From Methanobrevibacter sp. (GTDB lineage Archaea; Methanobacteriota; Methanobacteria; Methanobacteriales; Methanobacteriaceae): a stretch of DNA of 50,948 bases. Below, in pieces: positions 9,828-17,129 of the stretch. The DNA lies in contig NZ_JAUNXX010000007.1 of NCBI RefSeq assembly GCF_030539555.1, positions 1-50,948 of the forward strand, written 5' to 3'. Position 1 is the first letter of the stretch. The number at the start of each line of letters is the position of its first letter. The position numbers and the translations under genes are program-made. The notes under the pieces are model-generated. The model ran no database searches, was not told the origin of the DNA, and saw nothing but the letters and a program-made list of their open reading frames with translations.

Positions 9828-9839
9828 TAACAATTGTTA
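9828..9839. promoter_or_regulatory. Operator-like palindrome TAACAATTGTTA upstream of fdhD
   Basis: A perfect 12-bp palindrome just downstream of a TATA-like TTATAAATA, 23 bp before the fdhD ATG. A protein bound here would block the promoter or start region. The same 12-mer recurs at 12791 and 17035. Confidence 0.6.
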
Positions 9840-9862
9840 ATATTATTACTTGGTGTTGTATT

Positions 9863-10693
9863 ATGGAATTCTTAAGACAAACTGATGTTATTCAATGGAA
9901 AAACGGCGAATACAAAACAATTAAGGAAAACAGTGTCGATGACGAATATACTTACTTATTCATAGATTATCTGCCTCCAAGAAAGTTTTCAACTTATCCG
10001 AAGGATTTGGAGGACTTTGCAATAGGATATTGTTTAGGGGAAGGATTGATTAAGGATTATTCTGATATTGAATCCATCAAATTGGATGGAACAAATGTAT
10101 TGGTATCAACAAAGCTAGCCCACAATCCTGAAGAGGATTTTGAACAGGAAGGTATTGTTCAGGAGAGAAAAGGAAACTGTGAACATGCTTGCGTATGCAG
10201 ACTGCTGGAATATCAGGGGGTAAATTCAGACAATGCCGGAGGAATCAGATCAGAGTTAAAGACAATAGAACCCAACACTTCAGATTTGAATGTGGATGCA
10301 ACCCAAATTGTCAGGGACATAAAACATTTGACTGATGAGGCAAAAATCTGGCAGAAAACTGCAGGGGTGCATGTGGCACAATTGAAATTTGAAGATAAGA
10401 TTATTATCCGTGAAGATGTCAGCCGTCACGTTGCGGTTGATAAGGTAATTGGGGCAGCTTCAAGGGAGGGTTATGACTTTTCAAGATGCTACATTTCATA
10501 CAGTGGAAGGATGCCTGCAGACATGCTGATAAAGGTAATCAGGGTTGGAATTCCGATAATCATTTCAAATGCGGCGCCGGCATCCTCAGGTATTGATGTG
10601 GCACGTGCAGGTAACATTACGATGGTCGGGTTTGTCAGGGACAATAGGTTTACAATATTCACTGCCCCTGAAAGGGTAAATCTGGAAAAATAG
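9863..10693 (+). CDS. fdhD: Formate dehydrogenase accessory sulfurtransferase FdhD
   Basis: A 276-residue protein. FdhD passes sulfur from a cysteine desulfurase to the molybdenum or tungsten cofactor of formate dehydrogenase, making the enzyme active. Seen here: the Cys-rich loop GNCEHACVCRLLEYQGV, which contains the CxxxC-type active-site cysteines, then KTAGVHVAQL, REDVSRHVAVDKVIG, CYISYSGRM and SNAAPASSGIDVA, all family blocks. GGTG lies before the ATG. No formate dehydrogenase subunits are in the window. The exact operator-like palindrome in its promoter ties it to the oxidoreductase and binding-protein genes downstream. Confidence 0.93.
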   Translation: MEFLRQTDVIQWKNGEYKTIKENSVDDEYTYLFIDYLPPRKFSTYPKDLEDFAIGYCLGEGLIKDYSDIESIKLDGTNVLVSTKLAHNPEEDFEQEGIVQERKGNCEHACVCRLLEYQGVNSDNAGGIRSELKTIEPNTSDLNVDATQIVRDIKHLTDEAKIWQKTAGVHVAQLKFEDKIIIREDVSRHVAVDKVIGAASREGYDFSRCYISYSGRMPADMLIKVIRVGIPIIISNAAPASSGIDVARAGNITMVGFVRDNRFTIFTAPERVNLEK

Positions 10694-10698
10694 ATGAT

Positions 10699-11454
10699 TT
10701 AAAGTTCATCCAGTGAAAATGAACCTAAATCCAGTAAATCAAATGTTAATATTTTCGGAGCGACGGTGACTTTACCGACTCCGGTTATTATCTTATAAGC
10801 TTCAAATGCTTCAAGACATCCTATTAAGTTTGGTGTAGGTCCGATAACAGGCGGAACTCCTGAAGTTACATTTTTTAAAGCGTCAATTGTTTCATCATTT
10901 AATTCCTTTCCGATTGAAGGCAAGTTAAACATTTCTTCATAGCTTTTATCGCTGTTAGGTAAAAATACTGTAATCTGACCCATTGTTCCGTGAATTGCAC
11001 CATGGATATATGGGATTCCCTTTTCTTTAGCGGTTCTTGATACGATTACTCTTGTCAGAACATTATCGAGTGCATCGATTACTATATCTGAATCGCCAAT
11101 AATTTTGTCAATATTTGTCTGGTCAACATGTTCGTTAAATATGGTGACTTTAACATAAGGGTTTATCAGTCTGACTTTTTCACCGGCAACGGCACTTTTA
11201 TCAAGGCCCAAATCAGTAAGTGTGGCTAAAGTCTGTCTGTTTAAATTGGACAGGTCAAATGCATCTTTATCAACAAGGACAAGTTCGCCGATACCCATTC
11301 TTGCAAGCATTTCAATGGTCTCTCCACCTATTCCTCCACAGCCGATGACTGTGATTTTAGCATCTTTAAATCTTTCCTGTTCGCTTCTTGTTACTATACT
11401 CATCTGACGGGAAGCAATTTCCCAGTATCCATCACCTATATATCTTGTTGGCAT
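10699..11454 (-). CDS. ThiF/MoeB/HesA-family E1-like adenylyltransferase
   Basis: A 251-residue E1-like enzyme expected to adenylate the C-terminal Gly-Gly of a small sulfur-carrier protein. It has the nucleotide-binding VIGCGGIGGETIEMLARMG, the acidic loop VDKDAFDLSNLNRQ, and the VIDALDN block. The paired CxxC zinc site of many MoeB and ThiF proteins is missing; only isolated cysteines remain (IGCGG, LIGCLEA). It lies 8 bp behind larE on the same strand with AGGTGA before the start, so the two form an operon. The likely partner is the ThiS/MoaD-like protein at 14141. The exact pathway (molybdopterin, thiamine or other sulfur transfer) cannot be told from sequence. Confidence 0.88.
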   Translation of the reverse strand: MPTRYIGDGYWEIASRQMSIVTRSEQERFKDAKITVIGCGGIGGETIEMLARMGIGELVLVDKDAFDLSNLNRQTLATLTDLGLDKSAVAGEKVRLINPYVKVTIFNEHVDQTNIDKIIGDSDIVIDALDNVLTRVIVSRTAKEKGIPYIHGAIHGTMGQITVFLPNSDKSYEEMFNLPSIGKELNDETIDALKNVTSGVPPVIGPTPNLIGCLEAFEAYKIITGVGKVTVAPKILTFDLLDLGSFSLDEL

Positions 11455-11462
11455 TTTTTCAC

Positions 11463-12470
11463 CTAAACGTTTCTTCTTAATTTTTGCAATATTTCCATAA
11501 ATCTGTCTAATGCGATTTCATGACTTTCCAGGTCATGACCTTTTATCAGTCCATTTTCAAAAATTTCAATATTTTCGACTTCAATTTTTTCCTCATTTGC
11601 AATGATGACTTCGTCAAGTTGCTTTTTTGTATTTTCAAGGTTTACTGTAAACGGAAGCTGATATGAAAATGAACTTTCTCCATAGTCAATGTCAATGTAT
11701 TCATCATCATCGATTTGTGATAAATTTAGTGCAACTTTTTTAAATCCTTTGCTTTTTAATTCATCGTTAATGTTAATAAATTTATCCTCACTTAATAATT
11801 GATTAATGTCATCCACTTCAATAATACCAACTTCACCCAAAGCCCTAACTTTGACGATTTCACAATCCGTGTTTGCCAAAATATAATCTTCGCAATATCT
11901 GATTTTCTCGATTTTTTCATGAGTGGTTCGTGTATTTGTTGGAAGTCTTGTTGCAAGACAGGTTGTTGATCTTGAATATGGAATGTTATTGTCATTCAAA
12001 TATTTGTGAATTTCCTTTGAAGTAAGTTTTGCTTCAATGAATGGGGTATTGAAGTTCATTTTGTAGGTAATCAGTATTCCCGGTCTATCAATAACCAGAT
12101 CGCTGATGTTGTTTCCATCACAAATGTAATCAAAGCCATTTTCAAGAGCCACTTCTTCGATTTTTGAATACATCATGTTTCTGCAGTTATAACACCTTTT
12201 TGAATCATTTTCCAGGAAGTTCTCATGTTTATAAAAGTCAATGTCGACTATTACATGCCTTATTCCAAATGATTCTGCTGTTTTTTTGGTGTGTTCAACA
12301 AAACCTGTCGGAAGCAAATGATTATCGATAGTAATCGCTAATGTGTCCGCTGCGACTTTGGAAGATAGGTAAGCTATTAAAGTGGAATCTGCACCGCCTG
12401 AAAAACCAATTGCGACCTTTTTATCTTTCAAAATATTGCAAACAACATTAATTTTATTTTCTAAGCTCAT
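11463..12470 (-). CDS. larE: LarE-type ATP-dependent sulfur transferase (PP-loop)
   Basis: A 335-residue PP-loop protein. LarE proteins adenylate a substrate carboxylate and insert sulfur from a sacrificial cysteine or a bound Fe-S cluster. The PP-loop is IGFSGGADSTL (residues 21-31). RCYNC gives C93 and C96, and TTCLATRLP gives C171. A CxxC plus a third cysteine is the pattern described for LarE versions that use a [4Fe-4S] cluster rather than one sacrificial Cys. No larB, larC or lactate racemase genes are nearby, so its role may differ from nickel-pincer cofactor synthesis. It forms an operon with the E1-like gene. The leader holds a strong hairpin 22-43 bp before the start. Confidence 0.85.
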   Translation of the reverse strand: MSLENKINVVCNILKDKKVAIGFSGGADSTLIAYLSSKVAADTLAITIDNHLLPTGFVEHTKKTAESFGIRHVIVDIDFYKHENFLENDSKRCYNCRNMMYSKIEEVALENGFDYICDGNNISDLVIDRPGILITYKMNFNTPFIEAKLTSKEIHKYLNDNNIPYSRSTTCLATRLPTNTRTTHEKIEKIRYCEDYILANTDCEIVKVRALGEVGIIEVDDINQLLSEDKFININDELKSKGFKKVALNLSQIDDDEYIDIDYGESSFSYQLPFTVNLENTKKQLDEVIIANEEKIEVENIEIFENGLIKGHDLESHEIALDRFMEILQKLRRNV

Positions 12471-12823
12471 TTTATCATCTTTTAAAAATTTAAGAGCATC
12501 TTTTGATGCTCTTTTATGTTCTTTGTAAAGGAGTTTTTATAATCTATTTTAATATTTTGTTTTGGAGATTATAAAACAATTGAAAGATTTTCACCCGAGC
12601 TTATGGAAAAACATTGAATCCCTTCGAAAATTTTAACTATATAACAATAGTTATTTTTTCCATAAATATGAATTGTGTAATTTTGATATTTAAATGTTTT
12701 GTAATTGGAATAGTCACTATTTTCCTATTTGAACAGTTTTACATTTCATTTGATGTTCTTTAGAAAAACTTATATTGGGATAAGATAATATAACAATTGT
12801 TAATATAATTTGGAGGTATTGAA
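12471..12823. other. 353-bp divergent control region between larE and the FAD oxidoreductase
   Basis: No credible coding frame. It holds a 9-bp-stem hairpin at 12492-12513 (AAGAGCATC TTTT GATGCTCTT) in the larE leader. A perfect 11-bp inverted repeat TTATGGAAAAA / TTTTTCCATAA spans 12601-12665 and encloses a smaller AACTAT/ATAGTT repeat. A TATA-like ACTTATATTGG lies near 12766, followed by the palindrome TAACAATTGTTA at 12791-12802 and the ribosome site GGAGGT at 12812. Confidence 0.6.
12791..12802. promoter_or_regulatory. Operator-like palindrome TAACAATTGTTA upstream of the FAD oxidoreductase
   Basis: An exact second copy of the 12-bp palindrome, about 25 bp downstream of a TATA-like box. 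It would sit at the transcription start and only 9 bp before the GGAGGT ribosome site, a position that favours repression. Confidence 0.6.
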
Positions 12824-14131
12824 ATTTACGATGTTATTGTAATAGGAACAGGTGCTGGAGGATCAACAATAGCCAAGGATTTATCAATTATCGGAAGAAA
12901 AGTTCTTATTTTGGAAAGGGGCTCAAATCATAAGCAGGGAAGCTATGTAGCTCACATGAAAACCAAAAAAATTCAACTAAAGAATAATCTTTCAGATGAA
13001 GACAAGAAAAACTATGAATTCCTAACATATCCTTTGGAACTGACAAACATTGAAGAAATTGGTGGAACAACAACATCCTCCATAGGAAATGCATGTTTTT
13101 CATGCAGCGGATGCTATTCCAACTCAATAATACAGCAGTTTGAAGACAAAAATTTAGATATCTTTGAAGAGCTTCTCGAAGCCAGCGGTGAATTGAATGT
13201 CACATATTTTCCAAAAAAGCTATGGGGCCATTCAACACAGCTGATTTCTAATGCTGGTGAGGAATTGGGATATGTTGTTGAACCAATGCCAAAATTTATT
13301 AATTTTGAAAAATGTAAATTATGCGGTAAGTGCGTAAACGGTTGTGTATTTGATGCAAAATGGGATGCCACTTACTTTGTCAAAGAGGCACTGGAGTATG
13401 GTGCCGATTTGATTTGCGATTTCAATGTGTTTGAAATATTGCATGAAAACAATGAAGTTGTGGGTGTTGTTGGAATCAATAAAAACAACGAAAAACAGAT
13501 TTTCAGAGCAAAAAAAGTAGTTCTTGCAGCTGGTGCCCTGAACAGTCCGATAATTTTAAAAAATTCAGGTATTGCCAATGTGGGTGGCCAAATATTTTTT
13601 GATATTTTCACGACAATAGGGGGATATTTGAAGGATGCAAATCTAAAAAATGAATTGCTGATGGGAATTAAGGCAGAATTTGGCCCGTACTTTTTGTCAC
13701 CTCACTATTCCATGCAATTACTTCCGTTAATGGAGCAGAAAGGGATTGATGCCCATGACAAAGATGTGGTGGGATTGATGCTCAAATTTGCTGATACATG
13801 CATTGGAACAATAGATATTGATGGAAATATTGAAAAGATGCTAACAAAGGTTGACGTTGATTTGATAAAAGAAGGTTATGAAAAGGCAATAAAAATATTA
13901 TTGAAAATGGGAGTTCTAAAAGATTCAATTGTCGCAACATCCCTTAAGGGTGCGCATCCTGGAGGAACTGTTGCAGTAGGTGAAGTTTTGGACAACAACT
14001 TCGAAAGTGAAATCAGAGGGCTGTATGTTGCGGATGCTAGCGTGATACCTGAAGCTCCAGGAAGGCCTCCGATATTAACAATCGTTGCAATAGCTAAAAA
14101 AGTGGCAAAAATAGTTAATCAAAATATTTAA
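12824..14131 (+). CDS. GMC-like FAD-dependent oxidoreductase with ferredoxin-type cysteine motif; apparent ATT start
   Basis: Homology begins at YDVIVIGTGAGGSTIAKDL, the FAD-binding Rossmann motif, so the protein must start close to 12824. In that frame no ATG, GTG or TTG exists before 12911, which would delete the FAD motif. An ATT codon at 12824 sits 6 bp after a perfect GGAGGT, the expected place for a start. With that start the protein has about 435 residues. CKLCGKCVNGC (Cys 164, 167, 170 and 174) looks like an iron-sulfur or structural cysteine cluster seen in archaeal members. VVLAAGALNSP and the C-terminal HPGGT...GLYVADASVIP complete the family pattern. The substrate is unknown. The next gene, 9 bp on, encodes a sulfur-carrier-like protein. 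Confidence 0.8.
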   Translation: MYDVIVIGTGAGGSTIAKDLSIIGRKVLILERGSNHKQGSYVAHMKTKKIQLKNNLSDEDKKNYEFLTYPLELTNIEEIGGTTTSSIGNACFSCSGCYSNSIIQQFEDKNLDIFEELLEASGELNVTYFPKKLWGHSTQLISNAGEELGYVVEPMPKFINFEKCKLCGKCVNGCVFDAKWDATYFVKEALEYGADLICDFNVFEILHENNEVVGVVGINKNNEKQIFRAKKVVLAAGALNSPIILKNSGIANVGGQIFFDIFTTIGGYLKDANLKNELLMGIKAEFGPYFLSPHYSMQLLPLMEQKGIDAHDKDVVGLMLKFADTCIGTIDIDGNIEKMLTKVDVDLIKEGYEKAIKILLKMGVLKDSIVATSLKGAHPGGTVAVGEVLDNNFESEIRGLYVADASVIPEAPGRPPILTIVAIAKKVAKIVNQNI

Positions 14132-14140
14132 GGTGATATG

Positions 14141-14341
14141 ATGGAATTCAATTTGAAATTTAAAGATATTGATGAGACAAGAGAATTGAAAGAAAATTTT
14201 ACAATTAATGATTTATTGGGTGAATTGGGCTTGTCTGCTCAAACAGTCGTTGCAAAGCAAAACGGTGATTTGACAATTGAAGAAAGTCTAATCAATGATG
14301 GTGATGAGATTCATTTGGTTCAAATAATCTATGGTGGTTAA
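14141..14341 (+). CDS. ThiS/MoaD-like sulfur-carrier protein
   Basis: A 66-67-residue ubiquitin-like protein ending in IYGG, the C-terminal Gly-Gly that E1-like enzymes adenylate and thiocarboxylate. NGDLTIEESLINDGDEIHLVQ matches the carrier fold. Two consecutive ATGs (14138, 14141) exist; the second has better spacing from AGGTGA. It is 9 bp behind the FAD oxidoreductase and should be co-transcribed, which hints that the oxidoreductase or a partner receives or handles sulfur. The probable activating enzyme is encoded at 10699. Its last 50 bp overlap the convergent methyltransferase gene. Confidence 0.85.
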   Translation: MEFNLKFKDIDETRELKENFTINDLLGELGLSAQTVVAKQNGDLTIEESLINDGDEIHLVQIIYGG

Positions 14342-14960
14342 TTGCTATTTTTTCTGCAATAACCACTAAAATATAATCATTTTCTTTTTTAAAGACTTTA
14401 ACATTACTAAAACCAGCATCAAGCAAATATTTCTCTAATTCTGGAGCGGTATATAGGCTCATTCCTTCAACTGTATTTAACCAGAGTTCATCATCAGGAT
14501 GATTACCGTCAGTTCCCTGAGCAATCATGAACTGTCCTTTTGGTTTAAGGATTCTTAAAACTTCCTTAAATGTATTTTCAATATCTGGCCAGAAGTAAAT
14601 TGTCTCAAAAGCAGAAATCAAATCGTAGCTTTCATCATCAATTGGCATGTCACAAACGTTTGCTTCAATAACTTTGCATTTTCTCAAATCAACAGCTTTA
14701 TGATTTCTCTTAATGGATTCGGCCACTGAAATGTCTGAATAGTCAAGCCCGTCAACGTTTTCTGATGTCAGTTTAAGGAACTTTTCAATGTTTACTCCGC
14801 CACCGCAGCCAATATCTAAAATGCTATCATTTTCTTCAACATTAACGCATTCGAATGCAAATTCAGAGATGTCTGCGTGATTTTCATTCATTCTATTTAT
14901 TGTTTCGATGCCCTCATCACCATGGGGCTTCATGCACTGATCAATTTTTTCAGCTACCAT
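14292..14960 (-). CDS. Class I SAM-dependent methyltransferase
   Basis: A 222-residue protein starting at the ATG at 14960; a TTG two codons earlier is less likely. Motif I is SILDIGCGGGVNIEKFL, followed by GLDYSD and an acidic motif IEANVCDMP, with SAFETIYFWPDIE and ILKPKGQFMIAQG as later family blocks. The closest broad match is the methyltransferase_11/25 type. The substrate is unknown. The C-terminus runs past the usual VVIAEK end by about 18 residues, including a His-rich ESHHHH tail. That tail is encoded inside the 50-bp tail-to-tail overlap with the sulfur-carrier gene. Confidence 0.85.
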   Translation of the reverse strand: MVAEKIDQCMKPHGDEGIETINRMNENHADISEFAFECVNVEENDSILDIGCGGGVNIEKFLKLTSENVDGLDYSDISVAESIKRNHKAVDLRKCKVIEANVCDMPIDDESYDLISAFETIYFWPDIENTFKEVLRILKPKGQFMIAQGTDGNHPDDELWLNTVEGMSLYTAPELEKYLLDAGFSNVKVFKKENDYILVVIAEKIAINHHRLFEPNESHHHH

Positions 14961-15215
14961 AATCAAAACATTTAATAATTTTTGTATAATTGGATATTTG
15001 TGATGAAAGTTATAATATAATTGTCGGTGATTGATAATTACTTATTTTTTTCTTATCAATATTAATTAATTTCTTTTTTTAATTATTTTAAAACTTGTTT
15101 TTTAAAAAATTGATTGTCAATAATAGTTAAAACTAATTTTAAAGCAAAAAACAAAGGTTTATATAATATTAAAGTAATTATATAAGTTTACTAAATCCAT
15201 GCGGAGGTTGGCTTA

Positions 15216-15979
15216 ATGACAACGTCTAACCCAATTCAGATACTAATTAATGAAAGTGTTAAAAATCGAGAAATGGTTAATATAGACATTATCAAAAGTC
15301 CGATGAAATACGAAATACTTAATTTGCTTCGGCAAAACGAAATGAACTTTGATGAGATTGTTAAAAGCACTTCAAAGTCAAAAGCTGTAGTTTCATTGCA
15401 TCTAAAAGATTTAAGAGAGGAAGGTATTGTCGGCTATAAAGCTGATCCGAGTGACAATAGAAAGAAAATTTTTTTCCCGAATTCGAAGATGTTGGGCTTC
15501 GATTGACTCAAATAATATCAAATCAAAGGTCAGGACAAAAAAGTTAATTCAAAGATTTATTGGTGAGGGAGAAATTGAATACAACTTAATGTTGATGCAT
15601 ACATTTAAAACTATTTTGATGGAGTATGGGATGGAGATTAATCCAATAATGAAAGCTATTGGAAATTATATTGGGGATTATATATTTACGCAGGTATATG
15701 ACAGGGATTTTGAGAAGTTTCTCTATAATATTTCTAAATACTGGGCGGACAATAATTTGGGCTTTTTAACTTTTGAAGTTAAAAATAACTTACGAATAAT
15801 CTGCATGCATTCATTCGAATCTGTAAAACTCGAAAAAACAGGTCTTTTCGGAGTGCCATCTTGAGGTTGGCATGTTTGAATCATTATTCTATAACTTTTT
15901 TGACTTTTACATTAACATTGTAGAGACAAAATGTTATTCTATGGGTGATGATTTCTGTCTGTTTGAGGTTGAACCGTAA
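15216..15979 (+). pseudogene. HTH + V4R-domain transcription regulator, broken by two frameshifts
   Basis: Three consecutive frames make one continuous regulator. Frame 1 (15216 to about 15497) gives an ArsR-like winged helix (SPMKYEILNLLRQ, SKAVVSLHLKDLREEGIV). One extra base near 15498 moves to frame 2 (SIDSNNIKSKVRTKK to TGLFG). Another extra base near 15853 moves to frame 3 (CHLEVGMFESLF to GDDFCLFEVEP, stop at 15977). The joined C-terminal part matches the V4R small-ligand domain, including its late cysteine pair. GGAGG lies before the ATG. Neither shift is in a long homopolymer. It sits just before two binding-protein genes and probably controlled them. A truncated DNA-binding domain might still be made. 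Confidence 0.8.
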
Positions 15980-16020
15980 TGTTAAATATTTTTTCAGTCA
16001 AATAGTAATTTGGTGATAAA

Positions 16021-16959
16021 ATGGATAATAAGATTATCGCAATTATGATAGCAGTAATCGTTATTGCTGTTGTAGCTGTATTTTTCATGATGGGTGGTGG
16101 CAGCGATACTGTAACAATCGGTTATTTGCCTTCAGACCATGATGCGGCGTTGTTCGTTGCAGACGCTCAAGGCAAGTTTCAGGAAAACGGAATCAACACA
16201 AAACTGGTTCAGTTCAACAATGGTGGGGACCTGATGACTGCAATGGCCAGTGGTGAAGTCGATGTTGGATATGTTGGAATTACACCTGTTCTCTCTTCAA
16301 TCGAAAAGGGAGTTCCAGTTAAAGTGATTTCAGCAGCTCAAACTGAAGGATCAGGTATTGTCGTTGCAAAAAACTCTGATATCAGTTCAGTTTATGACCT
16401 GGAAGGTAAAAAAGTGGCCACTCCGGGTGAAGCTTCAATCCAGCACATGCTTCTTACATACTATCTTGACCAGAACGGAATGGATATCAATGATGTTAAG
16501 GTTTCCGCCATGAAGGTTCCTTCAATGAATGATGCTTTAAAAACCAATAAGATTGATGCAATGATTACCTTTGAGCCATATGTGTCAATTGCTGAGCAAA
16601 ACGGTGCAGAAGTATTGGTTGATTCATCTGAAATTCTACCAAATCATCCATGTTGTGTTGTTGTAGCATCCGATGACTTCATCAAAAACCATGAAAATGA
16701 AACAAAAACAATTTTGGAAATCCACAAGAATGCAACAGAATTCATTAACAATAACACTGACGAAGCTGCAGGCCTATTGCCTAGTGATATTGTAAGTGAT
16801 GTTGAAGTGGAGAAAAAGGCATTGGCAGGTTTCCCATTGATTTCAGGTTTGGATGACGACTATAAACAAGATGTAATGGACTTCATGAATCTGGAAGTTG
16901 ATTTGGGCGTATTGAAAAAGCCAATTTCTGAAGATAAGATTTTCTGGGAAAGTAGTTAA
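16021..16959 (+). CDS. ABC-type substrate-binding protein, NitT/TauT (NMT1/SsuA) family, membrane-anchored
   Basis: A 312-residue extracytoplasmic binding protein. The N-terminus (residues 4-23, IIAIMIAVIVIAVVAVFFMM) is an uncleaved membrane anchor with no lipobox. The mature part begins TVTIGYLPSDHDAALFVADA and contains MASGEVDVGYVGI and KGVPVKVISAAQTEGSGI, typical of the SsuA/NrtA/TauA group that binds sulfonates, nitrate or thiamine precursors. It is a paralogue of the next gene. No permease or ATPase is in the window. GGTGAT precedes the start, and it lies 41 bp behind the broken V4R regulator. Because this archaeal group uses coenzyme M, a sulfonate ligand is a reasonable guess but only that. 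Confidence 0.85.
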   Translation: MDNKIIAIMIAVIVIAVVAVFFMMGGGSDTVTIGYLPSDHDAALFVADAQGKFQENGINTKLVQFNNGGDLMTAMASGEVDVGYVGITPVLSSIEKGVPVKVISAAQTEGSGIVVAKNSDISSVYDLEGKKVATPGEASIQHMLLTYYLDQNGMDINDVKVSAMKVPSMNDALKTNKIDAMITFEPYVSIAEQNGAEVLVDSSEILPNHPCCVVVASDDFIKNHENETKTILEIHKNATEFINNNTDEAAGLLPSDIVSDVEVEKKALAGFPLISGLDDDYKQDVMDFMNLEVDLGVLKKPISEDKIFWESS

Positions 16960-17034
16960 TTCTACCTTGACCTCTTTTTTTTACAAAATATTTATATCAT
17001 TTAAAGTTAATTATTTAAATAGGGATTCAAAATA

Positions 17035-17046
17035 TAACAATTGTTA
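17035..17046. promoter_or_regulatory. Operator-like palindrome TAACAATTGTTA upstream of the second binding protein
   Basis: The third exact copy of the 12-mer. Here it lies upstream of the TATA-like TTTATATATAG (about 17064-17074), unlike at fdhD and the oxidoreductase where it lies downstream of the TATA box. The factor could activate here and repress there. Confidence 0.55.
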
Positions 17047-17072
17047 ATAAAATTAAGAGGCAATTTATATAT

Positions 17073-17095
17073 AGTATTCACTTTAAAGTAATACT
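17073..17095. promoter_or_regulatory. Second palindrome in the binding-protein promoter
   Basis: AGTATT-c-ACTTTAAAGT-AATACT: a perfect 10-bp core ACTTTAAAGT with near-symmetric outer arms, directly after the TATA box. TTAAAGTAAT also occurs before the V4R regulator (near 15169), so this could be the V4R regulator's own site. Confidence 0.45.
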
Positions 17096-17129
17096 GTAAA
17101 TAAGTTAACTTAATTTACGGAGATTAAAA

